Positions 15,999-27,064 of a stretch of 64,000 bases of DNA are shown here, piece by piece. The notes under the pieces were generated by a model. It was not told where the DNA came from. It worked only from the letters and a program-made list of their open reading frames with translations, and did not search any database. The position numbers and the translations under genes were made by a program. Position 1 is the stretch's first letter. Every line of letters starts with the position of its first letter. Location of the stretch: the NCBI RefSeq assembly GCF_000507185.2, contig NZ_AYTM02000002.1, positions 2,131,501-2,195,500 on the forward strand, read 5' to 3'. Origin of the DNA: Pseudomonas syringae KCTC 12500 (GTDB taxonomy: Bacteria; Pseudomonadota; Gammaproteobacteria; Pseudomonadales; Pseudomonadaceae).

Positions 15999-16967
15999 TT
16001 ACGCACGCGGTGCGTAGGCGAATACGTCTGCGCGCATCTGATGGGCGTCCATTCCGGCGTCGACCAGAGCGTCCAGCGTTCCGTAGATCATCGCTGGCGA
16101 GCCGCTGGCGTAGACGTGGACGGCCGACAGGTCCTTGATGTCCTCGCAAACCGCCTCGTGCAGCAGACCGCAACGTCCCTCCCAGCCGCACAGGTCGCTG
16201 ACGACCTTGTGCAGGAACAGATTCGGCAGTTTCGCCCACTCATCCCAGTGGCTGACCTGGTAGAAATCCTCGGGGCGACGCACGCCCCAGTACAGGTGCA
16301 CGGGATGACTGAAGCCTGTGGAGCGACAGTGTTCCAACAAACTGTTCATTTGCGCCATGCCCGTACCGGCCGCGATCAGCACCAGCGGGCCGTCCGGCAG
16401 CTCGGCGAGGTGGGTGTCGCCAAAGGGCAGCTCGACCCGCGCCATACGGTTGCGTTGCAGTTGCTCGATCAGGCTGCGCGCACTGTCTTCACGAGCCAGT
16501 ACGTGCAGCTCCAGTTCACGACCGCAGTGCGGCGCCGATGCGATGGAGAACGCCGACTTCTCGCCGTTCTCACGCTCGATCATCAGGTACTGCCCGGCGT
16601 GATAACGCGGTGGCTTGCCGGCCGGAGCGCGCAGGCCGACCCGCCAGACATCACCACCCACTTCGACGCACTCGCTCAATTGGCAGGCAAAACTGCGCAC
16701 CGGCAGCTCACCCTTGGCCAGCACGCCATCCCAGAGCACCACGCACGCTGTCAGCGGCTCGGCCACACAGGTATGAATTTCGCCGTGATCGAGCGTCTGC
16801 CCCGACTGCATTACCTGGCCCTCGACCAGCAGAGCCGAGCAAACATGGCAGTTGCCATTGCGACAGCTCTGTGGGCACTCGTAACCCAGACGCTGTGCCG
16901 CATCGAGTATCCGCTCCCCCGGCAGGGTTTCCAGCACCGCACCTGACGGCTGCAAGGTTACGCGCAT
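15999..16967 (-). CDS. CDP-6-deoxy-delta-3,4-glucoseen reductase-like 2Fe-2S flavoreductase
   Basis: 322 residues. Residues 1-90 are a plant-type ferredoxin domain with its cysteines in CPQSCRNGNCHVC and in HTC. The FAD-binding barrel follows (RYHAGQYLMIE near 140). The NAD domain has AAGTGMAQMNSLLEH near 225 and a terminal VYASGSPAMI. The start ATG overlaps the ubiD stop by one base, so it is coupled to ubiD. That link suggests a redox partner of UbiD or of its prenyl-flavin cofactor, but the named sugar reductase role is only by family resemblance. Confidence 0.85.
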   Translation of the reverse strand: MRVTLQPSGAVLETLPGERILDAAQRLGYECPQSCRNGNCHVCSALLVEGQVMQSGQTLDHGEIHTCVAEPLTACVVLWDGVLAKGELPVRSFACQLSECVEVGGDVWRVGLRAPAGKPPRYHAGQYLMIERENGEKSAFSIASAPHCGRELELHVLAREDSARSLIEQLQRNRMARVELPFGDTHLAELPDGPLVLIAAGTGMAQMNSLLEHCRSTGFSHPVHLYWGVRRPEDFYQVSHWDEWAKLPNLFLHKVVSDLCGWEGRCGLLHEAVCEDIKDLSAVHVYASGSPAMIYGTLDALVDAGMDAHQMRADVFAYAPRA

Positions 16968-18433
16968 CAATCTATTCCCAACTGAGTCCAGATTTCGTCC
17001 ACCCGGCGTGTGGTGGCTTCGTCCTTGACGATCGCCCTGCCCCACTCGCGACTGGTCTCACCTGGCCATTTGTTCGTGGCATCCAGTCCCATTTTCGATC
17101 CCAGGCCGGACACCGGCGAGGCGAAATCGAGGTAATCGATGGGCGTGTTGTCGATCATGACCGTGTCGCGCTTGGGGTCCATACGCGTGGTGATGGCCCA
17201 GATCACGTCGTTCCAGTCCCGCGCATTGATATCGTCGTCGGTAACGATCACGAACTTGGTGTACATGAACTGGCGCAAGAACGACCAGACACCCAGCATC
17301 ACGCGCTTGGCATGGCCGGGATACTGTTTCTTGATGGTCACCACCGCCATGCGGTACGAGCACCCCTCGGGTGGCAGGTAGAAATCGACGATTTCCGGAA
17401 ACTGCTTTTGCAGAATCGGCACGAACACTTCGTTCAGCGCGACGCCCAGAATCGCCGGCTCATCAGGCGGACGGCCGGTGTAGGTGCTGTGGTAGATCGG
17501 CTTGATACGGTGGGTGATGCGCTCGACGGTCAGCACCGGAAAGCTGTCGACTTCGTTGTAATAGCCGGTGTGGTCGCCGTAAGGCCCTTCGTCAGCCATC
17601 TCGCCCGGATGAATCACGCCTTCGAGCACGATTTCGGCGCTGGCCGGGACTTGCAGATTGCTGCCACGGCACTTGATCAGTTCGGTGCGCGAGCCACGCA
17701 GCAGACCGGCAAAGGCATATTCGGAGAGGCTGTCCGGTACCGGCGTCACGGCGCCGAGAATGGTCGCCGGGTCCGCGCCCAGTGCGACGGCGACCGGATA
17801 AGGCTCGCCAGGATGCTTGGCGCACCAGTCGCGGAAGTCCAGCGCACCACCGCGATGGCTGAGCCAGCGCATGATGATCTTGTTGCGACCGATGACCTGC
17901 TGGCGATAGATGCCGAGGTTCTGGCGCTCCTTGTTCGGGCCTTTGGTGACCGTCAGGCCCCAAGTAATCAGGGGCGCAACATCGCCCGGCCAGCAGGTCT
18001 GTACGGGCAGCATGCCGAGGTCGACGTCATCGCCTTCGATGACGACCTCCTGGCAGGGCGCATCCTTGACGACCTTCGGCGCCATGGCGATGACCTTGCG
18101 GAAGATCGGCAGCTTGGACCAGGCGTCCTTCAAGCCCTTGGGTGGCTCGGGCTCTTTGAGGAACGCCAGCAGCTTGCCGATTTCACGCAGCTCACTGACC
18201 GCTTCGGCACCCATGCCCATGGCGACGCGCTCTGGCGTGCCGAACAGGTTGCCCAGCACCGGGATATCAAAACCGACCGGTTTTTCGAACAGCAGCGCCG
18301 GACCCTTGGCACGCAAGGTACGGTCACAGATTTCAGTCATTTCCAGCACAGGCGAGATCGGCATCTGGATGCGTTTCAACTCTCCGCGCTGCTCAAGCTG
18401 CTGCACGAAATCCCTAAGATCTTTGAATTTCAT
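16967..18433 (-). CDS. ubiD: 3-octaprenyl-4-hydroxybenzoate decarboxylase UbiD
   Basis: 488 residues from the ATG at 18433, giving the standard [19 protein letters not shown] start; the ATG 12 bp upstream is less likely. UbiD uses prenylated FMN to decarboxylate the ubiquinone precursor. Family blocks include [20 protein letters not shown], the flavin-contact segment [20 protein letters not shown] near 190-210, and [19 protein letters not shown] near 285 with the catalytic acidic region. It lies between the rho terminator and the flavoreductase. Confidence 0.94.
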   Translation of the reverse strand: MKFKDLRDFVQQLEQRGELKRIQMPISPVLEMTEICDRTLRAKGPALLFEKPVGFDIPVLGNLFGTPERVAMGMGAEAVSELREIGKLLAFLKEPEPPKGLKDAWSKLPIFRKVIAMAPKVVKDAPCQEVVIEGDDVDLGMLPVQTCWPGDVAPLITWGLTVTKGPNKERQNLGIYRQQVIGRNKIIMRWLSHRGGALDFRDWCAKHPGEPYPVAVALGADPATILGAVTPVPDSLSEYAFAGLLRGSRTELIKCRGSNLQVPASAEIVLEGVIHPGEMADEGPYGDHTGYYNEVDSFPVLTVERITHRIKPIYHSTYTGRPPDEPAILGVALNEVFVPILQKQFPEIVDFYLPPEGCSYRMAVVTIKKQYPGHAKRVMLGVWSFLRQFMYTKFVIVTDDDINARDWNDVIWAITTRMDPKRDTVMIDNTPIDYLDFASPVSGLGSKMGLDATNKWPGETSREWGRAIVKDEATTRRVDEIWTQLGID

Positions 18434-18510
18434 TAACCCGGCCATTTATCCAATAGACGCACATCGTACCTGCTCCAGCCCGTCAAGGCAGCTAATCGGC
18501 GGCATGCAGG

Positions 18511-18546
18511 CAAAAAAAATGGTGCCCCGAAGGACACCATTTTTTG
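18511..18546 (-). terminator. Intrinsic terminator downstream of rho
   Basis: The minus strand reads AAAAAATGGTGTCC-TTCG-GGGCACCATTTTTTTT, a stable stem with a UUCG tetraloop followed by a U-run, 14 bp after the rho stop. It also separates rho from ubiD. Confidence 0.9.
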
Positions 18547-18560
18547 TTTCGGCCTGCCAG

Positions 18561-19820
<1,260 letters not shown>

Positions 19821-20013
19821 ATGGGGAATGACGTAATCATGTATGGAGGGGGAAATTAAGCTTTTGGCTTAATGAGGCCGCGCCGCAGAGAAGGCGACAG
19901 GATCGCGTACTAAATCGAAAGGAGAGCGTCGGCGACGGCTAGCAGGGGGCAACGGAGAAGCCGTTGCGGGGCCGAATGTACCACCTGATTTTCCAGGCGT
20001 CTAGTACGACACC

Positions 20014-20042
20014 CGAAAAAAACCCCGCGATTTGCGGGGCTT
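20014..20042 (-). terminator. Intrinsic terminator downstream of trxA
   Basis: The minus strand has AAAGCCCCGCAAATCGCGGGG followed by TTTTTTT, starting 10 bp after the trxA stop. It partly insulates rho from trxA transcription. Confidence 0.9.
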
Positions 20043-20051
20043 TGAAACGCT

Positions 20052-20381
20052 TCAGATGTTGGCGTCGAGGAACGCAGCCAGCTGCGACTTCGACAGCGCA
20101 CCCACTTTGGTCGCTTCCACATTGCCGTCCTTGAACAACATCAGCGTAGGAATACCGCGAACACCGTGCTTGGCAGGAGTGTCCGGGTTTTGATCGATGT
20201 TCAGCTTGGCAACAGTCAGCTTGCCTTCATAGGTACCGGCGATTTCGTCCAGAACCGGGGCAATCATTTTGCAAGGGCCACACCATTCAGCCCAATAGTC
20301 AACAAGCACAGGACCCTGAGCCTTGAGTACTTCGGCTTCAAAGTTGGCGTCGGTGACGTGTTTGATAAGGTCGCTACTCAT
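20052..20381 (-). CDS. trxA: Thioredoxin 1
   Basis: 109 residues from the ATG at 20381 ([19 protein letters not shown]); an ATG 18 bp upstream is possible but lengthens the protein beyond the family norm. The redox active site WCGPC lies at about residues 32-36, with the cis-proline in [12 protein letters not shown] near 74. It is the cytosolic dithiol donor for reductases. The trxA-rho order is conserved in gammaproteobacteria. Confidence 0.96.
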   Translation of the reverse strand: MSSDLIKHVTDANFEAEVLKAQGPVLVDYWAEWCGPCKMIAPVLDEIAGTYEGKLTVAKLNIDQNPDTPAKHGVRGIPTLMLFKDGNVEATKVGALSKSQLAAFLDANI

Positions 20382-20502
20382 GGAAGTCTCCGAGGTCATA
20401 GGCTAAAAACGACGCTCATCATAGCGGGCCTCAGGTGATTCAGGAAGCGAAGGTTCATTGAGTCTGACTATGATGGCTCATGACTGGAGTTATGGCAGGC
20501 GT

Positions 20503-21210
20503 TCAGTTGGCGGGCGACACGAACACGATGCCGGTGCGCAGTGCCGCGCCACGAATATGGTCCTGCATGGCCTTTTGCGCTGGCCCTGACGCATGTCGGG
20601 CCAGCGCACGAAGGATCTTGCGATGCTCCTGCCAGGTTTCCATGACCCTGGCCGCCCGGATGAACGGCATCTTCTGGCTTTCCAGAAAGATGTCGGCCCC
20701 GGCAGTCACGATCCCCAGCATCGCCTGATTGCCGCTGGCGACCAGAATGTGCCGATGAAACTCGAAGTCCAGCCGCGCCGCAGCCTCGAAGTCACCGGCA
20801 CGCAATTCCAGACGCATGGCTTCGACGTTGTCCTCCAATACATCGCGCTCGTCGGCGGTCAGGGTCACGGCGGCCATGCCTGCAGCGAAACCTTCCAGTG
20901 CATAGCGCAACTGAAAGGTGTCGGCCGGAGAAACCTGAGCTTCATAAGGCCAGGAAAAACCACCCGTGCGCTGTTCTGGTTCAGAAATCGACTGCACGAA
21001 CACGCCTTTGCCGGGCTGGACACTGACCACTCCGAGCGCGCTGAGCGATGACAGGGCTTCACGCAAGGACGCCCGACTGACGCCCAGCAATACCGCCAGA
21101 TCGCGTTGCGACGGCAGGCTCTCACCGGGCTTGTACCCTTGCTCGGCGATCAATTTGCGAATGGCCCGGAGGGCTGATTCGGGTACTGCGAGTGAAGTGT
21201 GCGGCATCAC
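20503..21210 (-). CDS. FadR/GntR-family transcriptional regulator
   Basis: 235 residues. The winged helix spans about residues 8-75 (PSQRDLAVLLGVSRASLREA then VVSVQPGKGVFVQ). The C-terminal FCD effector domain is all-helical, with metal-ligand-type residues in RLDFEFHRHILVASGN near 150. It is divergent from a polar amino-acid ABC transporter. A perfect 15-bp palindrome of the type bound by this subfamily lies in the gap (21334-21348). It probably represses that transporter in response to the transported solute or a product. Confidence 0.9.
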   Translation of the reverse strand: MMPHTSLAVPESALRAIRKLIAEQGYKPGESLPSQRDLAVLLGVSRASLREALSSLSALGVVSVQPGKGVFVQSISEPEQRTGGFSWPYEAQVSPADTFQLRYALEGFAAGMAAVTLTADERDVLEDNVEAMRLELRAGDFEAAARLDFEFHRHILVASGNQAMLGIVTAGADIFLESQKMPFIRAARVMETWQEHRKILRALARHASGPAQKAMQDHIRGAALRTGIVFVSPAN

Positions 21211-21333
21211 TGTTCAGGCCAGTCAGTCCAGTAAACATCCCTTTTATCCCCATCTCGAACATTCGGCAAGCGACGCCCAGCCCTGGGGCGGCAAGGCTTT
21301 AAAGCGCGCCAAAGCAGGGCGCGAAGCCGCTCG

Positions 21334-21348
21334 ACTGGTCAGACCAGT
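21334..21348. promoter_or_regulatory. Probable FadR-subfamily GntR operator
   Basis: ACTGGTCAGACCAGT is a perfect 7-1-7 palindrome containing TGGTCAGACCA, which fits the TGGTnnnACCA consensus known for FadR-subfamily regulators. It lies about 110 bp before the ABC transporter start and about 125 bp from the divergent regulator gene. Confidence 0.72.
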
Positions 21349-21457
21349 AAGACCATAAACACGCTGCAAACCTTGATTCATGGCAGCTCACGAGCGAATG
21401 GCATGCGCTGTGCACTGGAGACAGGCCAACACCTTTCGTTTCGCCCGGAGACTTCAT

Positions 21458-22243
21458 ATGACCAAGCGTTACAGCGCCCTGCTTACTGCACTGTTTGCCA
21501 GTCTGATGCTGAGCCAGACACCCGCCCACGCCAACGGCCTGGACGACGTTGTAGCGCGCGGCACCCTTAAGGTGGCCGTTCCACAGGACTTCCCGCCATT
21601 CGGCTCGGTCGGGCCGGACATGAAACCGCGCGGCCTGGACATCGACACCGCACAGCTGCTGGCTGACAAGCTCAAGGTCAAGCTGGAGCTGACTCCGGTC
21701 AACAGCACCAACCGCATTCCGTTCCTGACTACTGGCAAGGTCGACCTGGTGATCTCCAGCCTGGGCAAGAATCCGGACCGCGAGAAAGTCATCGACTTCT
21801 CGCGCGCTTACGCACCGTTCTACCTGGCGGTATTCGGTCCACCTGATTCGCCGGTCAAGGACATCGCTGACCTGAAAGGCAAGACCATCAGCGTCACCCG
21901 TGGCGCCATCGAGGACATCGAGCTGTCGAAAGTGGCTCCGGAAGGCGCGGTCATCAAGCGCTTCGAAGACAACAACTCGACCATCGCAGCCTATCTGGCC
22001 GGTCAGACCGACCTGATCGCCAGCGGCAACGTGGTGATGGTCGCGATCAGCGAGCGCAACCCCAAGCGCATCCCGGCGCTGAAAGTGAAACTCAAGGATT
22101 CGCCCGTGTATGTCGGCGTGAACAAGGGTCAGCCGGAACTGCTGGGCAAGGTCGACGAGATTCTGAATGCCGCCAAGGCTGACGGCTCGCTGGAAAAAGC
22201 CTCCCAGACCTGGCTGAAGCAACCGCTGCCTGCCGATCTCTGA
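21458..22243 (+). CDS. Polar amino-acid ABC transporter, periplasmic binding protein
   Basis: 261 residues from the ATG at 21458 (CCGGAG upstream). Signal peptide residues 1-25 end in TPAHA. The family-3 solute-binding motif follows: GTLKVAVPQDFPPFGSVGPD, then GLDIDTAQLLADKLKVKLEL and VISSLGKNPDREKVIDFS. The glutamate/aspartate- or lysine/arginine-type ligand cannot be read from sequence. It is the first gene of a four-gene operon with two permeases and an ATPase. Confidence 0.9.
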   Translation: MTKRYSALLTALFASLMLSQTPAHANGLDDVVARGTLKVAVPQDFPPFGSVGPDMKPRGLDIDTAQLLADKLKVKLELTPVNSTNRIPFLTTGKVDLVISSLGKNPDREKVIDFSRAYAPFYLAVFGPPDSPVKDIADLKGKTISVTRGAIEDIELSKVAPEGAVIKRFEDNNSTIAAYLAGQTDLIASGNVVMVAISERNPKRIPALKVKLKDSPVYVGVNKGQPELLGKVDEILNAAKADGSLEKASQTWLKQPLPADL

Positions 22244-22272
22244 TCACCGCTTTCCGGTAACAGGATTCACCA

Positions 22273-22938
22273 ATGGCTTATCACTTCGACTTTACACCGG
22301 TCCTGCAGAGCATCGATCTGCTGTTGCGCGGGGCTTTGTTCACGCTGGAACTGACGGCCATTGGCACGCTGCTGGGCGTCAGTCTCGGTATTGTCGGTGC
22401 CGTCGTGAGGGCCTGGAAGATTCAGCCTTTTGCGACGATTTTTGCCATCTATGTCGAGCTGATCCGCAACACGCCGTTTCTGGTCCAGCTGTTCTTCATT
22501 TTCTTCGGTCTTCCGTCGCTGGGCGTGCAGATCACGGAATGGCAGGCAGCGGTGCTGGCGATGGTCATCAACCTGGGTGCCTACTCGACTGAAATCGTGC
22601 GGGCAGGTATCCAGGCGATTCCCAAGGGTCAGCTTGAAGCATCGGCAGCATTGGCGATGAGTCGCTATGAAGCCTTTCGCCACGTGGTGCTGGTGCCAGC
22701 GCTGGGCAAGGTCTGGCCAGCACTGAGCAGCCAGATCATCATCGTTATGCTGGGCTCGTCAGTCTGCTCGCAGATTGCCACTGAAGAACTGAGCTTTTAT
22801 GCCAACTTCATTCAGTCACGCAACTTTCGCTCGTTCGAAACCTACATTGTGACCACGCTGATCTACCTGGCCATGGCGCTGCTGATCCGGCAATTGCTGG
22901 CCTGGATCGGGCGGCGCTACATCTCGAGGAACCGCTGA
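22273..22938 (+). CDS. Polar amino-acid ABC transporter permease 1
   Basis: 221 residues with about five membrane helices and the HisM/HisQ-type signature EIVRAGIQAIPKGQLEASAALAMS (the EAA loop that contacts the ATPase) near residues 115-140. FVQLFFIFFGLPSLG-like segments are typical of the family. Its stop overlaps the next permease start by one base (TGATG), so the two are coupled and probably form the heterodimeric channel. Confidence 0.92.
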   Translation: MAYHFDFTPVLQSIDLLLRGALFTLELTAIGTLLGVSLGIVGAVVRAWKIQPFATIFAIYVELIRNTPFLVQLFFIFFGLPSLGVQITEWQAAVLAMVINLGAYSTEIVRAGIQAIPKGQLEASAALAMSRYEAFRHVVLVPALGKVWPALSSQIIIVMLGSSVCSQIATEELSFYANFIQSRNFRSFETYIVTTLIYLAMALLIRQLLAWIGRRYISRNR

Positions 22939-23585
22939 TGGATTTCACCCTCTGGGACATCGTGCGCAATCTGCTGATCGGCCTGCAATGGACCTTGGCC
23001 TTGTCGCTGGTGGCCTTCATCGGCGGCGGGCTGATCGGCTTGCTGATAATGGGCATGCGCACCTCGGAAAAATCCGGCCCTCGCGTGACCGCGAAACTCT
23101 ATATAGAGCTGTTTCAGGGCACACCGCTGTTGATGCAGTTGTTTCTGGTGTTCTTCGGTGTCGCGCTGATGGGACTGAACATTTCGCCCTGGGCTGCGGC
23201 GGCACTGGCCTTGACGCTGTTTACCAGCGCCTACCTTGCGGAGATCTGGCGTGGCTGCGTCGAATCGATCTCCAAGGGCCAGTGGGAAGCATCCGCGAGC
23301 CTGGCGCTGACTCCGTTCGAACAGATGCGCTATGTGATTCTGCCGCAGGCGTTGCGCATCGCGGTCGCGCCGACGGTCGGCTTTTCGGTGCAGGTGGTCA
23401 AAGGCACGGCGGTGACGTCGATCATCGGCTTCACCGAATTGACCAAGACCGGCAGCATGCTGGCCAACGCCACGTTCGAACCTTTCATGGTCTATGGCTT
23501 CGTTGCTCTGGGCTACTTCATCCTGTGCTACCCCTTGTCGCTGTGCGCGCGCCATCTGGAAAGGAGACTGCATGCCTCTGCTTAG
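22938..23585 (+). CDS. Polar amino-acid ABC transporter permease 2
   Basis: 215 residues, paralogous to the preceding permease. It has RVTAKLYIELFQGTPLLMQL near residue 47 and the EAA loop AEIWRGCVESISKGQWEASA near 97-117. It overlaps the start of the ATPase gene by 14 bp, completing a tightly packed operon. Confidence 0.92.
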   Translation: MDFTLWDIVRNLLIGLQWTLALSLVAFIGGGLIGLLIMGMRTSEKSGPRVTAKLYIELFQGTPLLMQLFLVFFGVALMGLNISPWAAAALALTLFTSAYLAEIWRGCVESISKGQWEASASLALTPFEQMRYVILPQALRIAVAPTVGFSVQVVKGTAVTSIIGFTELTKTGSMLANATFEPFMVYGFVALGYFILCYPLSLCARHLERRLHASA

Positions 23586-24306
23586 AATTTCCGCCCTGCA
23601 TAAATACTATGGCGATCATCACGTGCTCAAAGGCATCGATCTGTCGGTCGAAGAAGGCCAGGTCGTGGCGATCATCGGTCGCAGCGGCTCGGGCAAAAGC
23701 ACCCTGTTGCGCACGCTCAACGGCCTGGAGTCGATCAACGATGGCGTGATCGAGGTCGATGGCGAATACCTGGATGCGGCACGCGCCGACCTGCGCACGC
23801 TGCGCCAGAAGGTCGGCATGGTGTTCCAGCAGTTCAACCTGTTCCCGCACCTGAGCGTGGGCGAGAACGTCATGCTTGCGCCGCAGGTCGTGCAGAAAGT
23901 ACCAAAGGCCGAGGCCGCCAAACTGGCGAGGAAGATGCTCGAACGCGTCGGACTGGGCGAGAAGTTCGACGCCTTTCCGGATCGCCTGTCCGGTGGTCAG
24001 CAGCAACGCGTGGCGATTGCCCGCGCGCTGGCGATGTCGCCCAAGGTCTTGCTGTGCGACGAAATCACTTCGGCGCTGGACCCGGAGCTGGTCAACGAAG
24101 TACTCAGCGTGGTGCGCCAGCTGGCAGCCGATGGCATGACCCTGATCATGGTCACCCACGAAATGCGCTTCGCGCGCGAAGTGGGCGACAAGCTGGTGTT
24201 CATGCACCAGGGCAAGGTGCATGAAGTGGGCGATCCGAAAGTACTCTTCGCCAACCCGAAAACCCCGGAACTGGCGAACTTCATCGGCACAGTGGAGCAC
24301 GCCTGA
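23572..24306 (+). CDS. Polar amino-acid ABC transporter ATP-binding protein
   Basis: 244 residues from the ATG at 23572, which has GGAAAGGAG upstream. Walker A IIGRSGSGKSTLLR lies near residue 35, the Q-loop in VGMVFQQFNLFPH near 82, the signature LSGGQQQRVAIARAL near 140, Walker B VLLCDEITSALDPE near 160, and the switch histidine in MVTHEMRFARE. It powers the transporter from the cytosolic face. It is the last gene of the operon and is followed by the tandem REP array. Confidence 0.95.
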   Translation: MPLLRISALHKYYGDHHVLKGIDLSVEEGQVVAIIGRSGSGKSTLLRTLNGLESINDGVIEVDGEYLDAARADLRTLRQKVGMVFQQFNLFPHLSVGENVMLAPQVVQKVPKAEAAKLARKMLERVGLGEKFDAFPDRLSGGQQQRVAIARALAMSPKVLLCDEITSALDPELVNEVLSVVRQLAADGMTLIMVTHEMRFAREVGDKLVFMHQGKVHEVGDPKVLFANPKTPELANFIGTVEHA

Positions 24307-24409
24307 CGCTGAACGCAGAGCGTCCGGAACAGCATGTCCACGCGAAGCGATCAGCGTTATACACAAACCCCGAAGAGCCTGGAAAAGGGCTGAATCGGCA
24401 GTGTCTGGC

Positions 24410-25350
24410 TGGACAGAAATCTTGGTGGGAGTGAGCTTGCTCACGAAGGCGTTGGTCCAAACATCATATCTCCGGGGGCTGCACCGGCCTCTTCGCGAGC
24501 AAGCTCGCTCCCACGAAGACTTGTGTGTAACGCTGAGCGCGGAGCATGTTGCGGGCACTTATCGTTCCTCACGCTCCGCGTCACAGCTACATGCTGCATC
24601 ACGTTGGACAGAAATCTTTTTGGGAGTGAGCTTGCTCACGAAGACTTTGGTCCAAACGCCATATTTCCCGGGGCTGCACCGGCCTCTTCGCGAGCAAGCT
24701 CGCTCCCACGAAGACTTGTGTGTAACGCTGAGCGCGGAGCATGTTGGAGGCACTTATCGTTCCTCACTCCGCGTGGGAATGCATTTCGTGACGCTCCGCG
24801 TCACAGCTAAATGCTGCATCACGCTGGACAGAAATCTTTCTGGGAGTGAGCTTGCTCACGAAGGCGTTGGTCCAAACACCATATCTCCGGGGCCTGCACC
24901 GGCCTCTTCGCGAGCAAGCTCGCTCCCACGAAGACTTGTGTGTAAAGCTGAGCGCGGAGCATGTTGCGGGCACTTATCGTTCCTCACGCTCCGCGTCACA
25001 GCTACATGCTGCATCACGTTGGACAGAAATCTTTGTGGGAGTGAGCTTGCTCACGAAGGCGTTGGTCCAAACACCATATCTCCGGGGGCTGCACCGGCCT
25101 CTTCGCGAGCAAGCTCGCTCCCACGAAGACTTGTGTGTAACGCTGAGCGCGGAGCATGTTGCAGGCACTTATCGTTCCTCACGCTCCGCGTCACAGCTTC
25201 ATGCTGCATCACGCTGGACAGAAATCATTGTGGGAGTGAGCTTGCTCACGAAGGCGTTGGTCCAAACACCATATCTCCGGGGGCTGCACCGGCCTCTTCG
25301 CGAGCAAGCTCGCTCCCACGAAGACTGTGTATTACGCTGAGCGCGGCGCA
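24410..25350. repeat. Tandem array of five ~195-bp units, each carrying an inverted REP pair
   Basis: Units begin at TGGACAGAAATC at 24410, 24605, 24825, 25020 and 25215, giving periods of 195, 220, 195 and 195 bp. The second unit carries a 25-bp insert (a copy fragment of another palindromic repeat); the fifth is partial. Each unit has GTGGGAGTGAGCTTGCTCAC and, about 70 bp on, its inverse GCGAGCAAGCTCGCTCCCAC, so ten REP palindromes occur in under 1 kb. Open frames through it only translate the repeat. It fills the gap between the ABC operon and ppx. Confidence 0.95.
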
Positions 25351-25561
25351 TAGACACGATGGCGTTCTTAGGGATACCTCTCGTTCCGCATGCTTTAGCG
25401 TGGCAATGCATTTTGGTGACGCTCTGCGCCACATGGCATTGATAGCCATACGCCACGCGCGCGAGTAATACCGGGTATTTCCGGTGCCTGAACAGCTTCG
25501 CGTTGGCGGCAAGCATGGATCGTGGCACGATGGTCCGGTTATCGAACCGGACTTCCTGACC

Positions 25562-27064
25562 ATGCCGCACTCAACACCCAAGAATTTTTCACTGATCGCC
25601 GCTATCGACCTGGGCTCCAACAGCTTTCATATGGTTGTGGCAAAAGCCAATCAGGGCGAGATTCGCATTCTTGAGCGCCTGGGCGAGAAGGTGCAGTTGG
25701 CCGCTGGCATCGACGAAGAGCGCCAGTTGACCGAAGAATCCATGCAACGCGGTCTCGACTGCCTGAAACGCTTCGCCCAGTTGATCAACGGGCTGCCGCT
25801 CGGTGCGGTGCGCATCGTGGGCACCAATGCCCTGCGCGAGGCGCGTAACCGCAACGACTTCATTCACCGCGCCGAAGAAATCCTCGGCCACCCGGTGGAA
25901 GTGATTTCCGGCCGCGAAGAAGCGCGCCTCATTTACCTGGGCGTCTCCCACACGCTGGCCGACACCCCGGGCAAACGTCTGGTCGCCGATATCGGCGGCG
26001 GTAGTACCGAATTCATCATCGGCCAGCGCTTCGAGCCGCTGCTGCGTGAAAGCTTGCAGATGGGCTGCGTGAGTTTTACCCAGCGCTACTTCCGCGACGG
26101 CAAGGTGACACCGGCCCGGTACGCTCAGGCCTATACCGCTGCCCGTCTGGAAATCATGAGCATCGAACACGCGCTGCATCGCCTCAAGTGGGATGAAGCG
26201 ATCGGTTCGTCAGGCACCATTCGTGCTATCGGCGTGGCGCTCAAGGCCAATGGTTACGGCGCTGGCGAGGTCAACGCCGAAGGGCTGGCCTGGCTCAAGC
26301 GCAAGCTGTTCAAGCTGGGTGACGTGGAAAAGATCGACTTCGACGGCATCAAACCCGACCGTCGCGCCATTTTTCCCGCAGGCCTGGCGATTCTGGAAGC
26401 CATCTTCGACGCCCTCGAGCTCAAGCGCATGGATCACTGCGAAGGTGCCCTGCGTGAAGGCGTGTTGTATGACCTGATGGGCCGCCATCATCACGAAGAC
26501 GTGCGTGAGCGTACGCTCAGCTCGCTGATGGAGCGTTATCACGTCGATCTGGAGCAGGCCGCACGCGTTGAAGCCAAGGCGCTGCATGCGCTGGAGCAGG
26601 TTGCCGAGAGTTGGGAGCTGCAGCACGAGAGCTACGCCGAACTGCTGAGCTGGGCGGCCAAGGTGCACGAGATCGGCCTGGACATCGCTCACTATCACTA
26701 CCACAAGCACGGCGCGTACCTGATCGAGCACTCCGACCTGGCCGGTTTCTCACGCGAAGACCAGCAAATGCTCGCACTGCTGGTGCGCGGTCATCGCCGT
26801 AATATTCCCAAGGACAAGTTCGCCGAGTTCGGCGATGAAGGCATCAAGCTGATTCGCCTGTGCGTGCTGTTGCGCTTTGCGATTCTGTTTCACCACATTC
26901 GTGGCACCCAGGAGATGCCACGTGTGACGTTGCGTGCCGACGGCCCGAATCTGGACGCCGAATTCCCGAAAGGCTGGCTGGAAAACAACCAGCTGACTCA
27001 GGCCGACTTCGCGCTGGAAGCGGAGTGGCTGACCCGAGTCGGCATCGTCTTCAGCGTACGCTGA
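25562..27064 (+). CDS. ppx: Exopolyphosphatase
   Basis: 500 residues from the ATG at 25562. The ASKHA phosphate-1 motif [16 protein letters not shown] is at the N-terminus. [14 protein letters not shown] lies near residue 142, and the C-terminal HD-like domain starts near 310. Ppx removes terminal phosphates from polyphosphate, opposing Ppk; GppA-like pppGpp hydrolysis is a related activity. An upstream in-frame ATG at 25484 would extend into repeat-derived DNA and is rejected. Its 3' end overlaps convergent ppk by 14 bp. Confidence 0.94.
   Translation: MPHSTPKNFSLIAAIDLGSNSFHMVVAKANQGEIRILERLGEKVQLAAGIDEERQLTEESMQRGLDCLKRFAQLINGLPLGAVRIVGTNALREARNRNDFIHRAEEILGHPVEVISGREEARLIYLGVSHTLADTPGKRLVADIGGGSTEFIIGQRFEPLLRESLQMGCVSFTQRYFRDGKVTPARYAQAYTAARLEIMSIEHALHRLKWDEAIGSSGTIRAIGVALKANGYGAGEVNAEGLAWLKRKLFKLGDVEKIDFDGIKPDRRAIFPAGLAILEAIFDALELKRMDHCEGALREGVLYDLMGRHHHEDVRERTLSSLMERYHVDLEQAARVEAKALHALEQVAESWELQHESYAELLSWAAKVHEIGLDIAHYHYHKHGAYLIEHSDLAGFSREDQQMLALLVRGHRRNIPKDKFAEFGDEGIKLIRLCVLLRFAILFHHIRGTQEMPRVTLRADGPNLDAEFPKGWLENNQLTQADFALEAEWLTRVGIVFSVR

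Noticed and set aside
24410..25350. Possible CRISPR array
   Set aside because: Repeat units are about 195 bp with almost no unique spacers and contain REP palindromes; no cas genes are near.
24221..25468. 415-codon frame translating the REP array as a repeat protein
   Set aside because: The period of 195 bp is a multiple of three, so repeats stay open by chance. The frame is out of phase with the ATPase gene it begins in, and no ribosome site precedes it.
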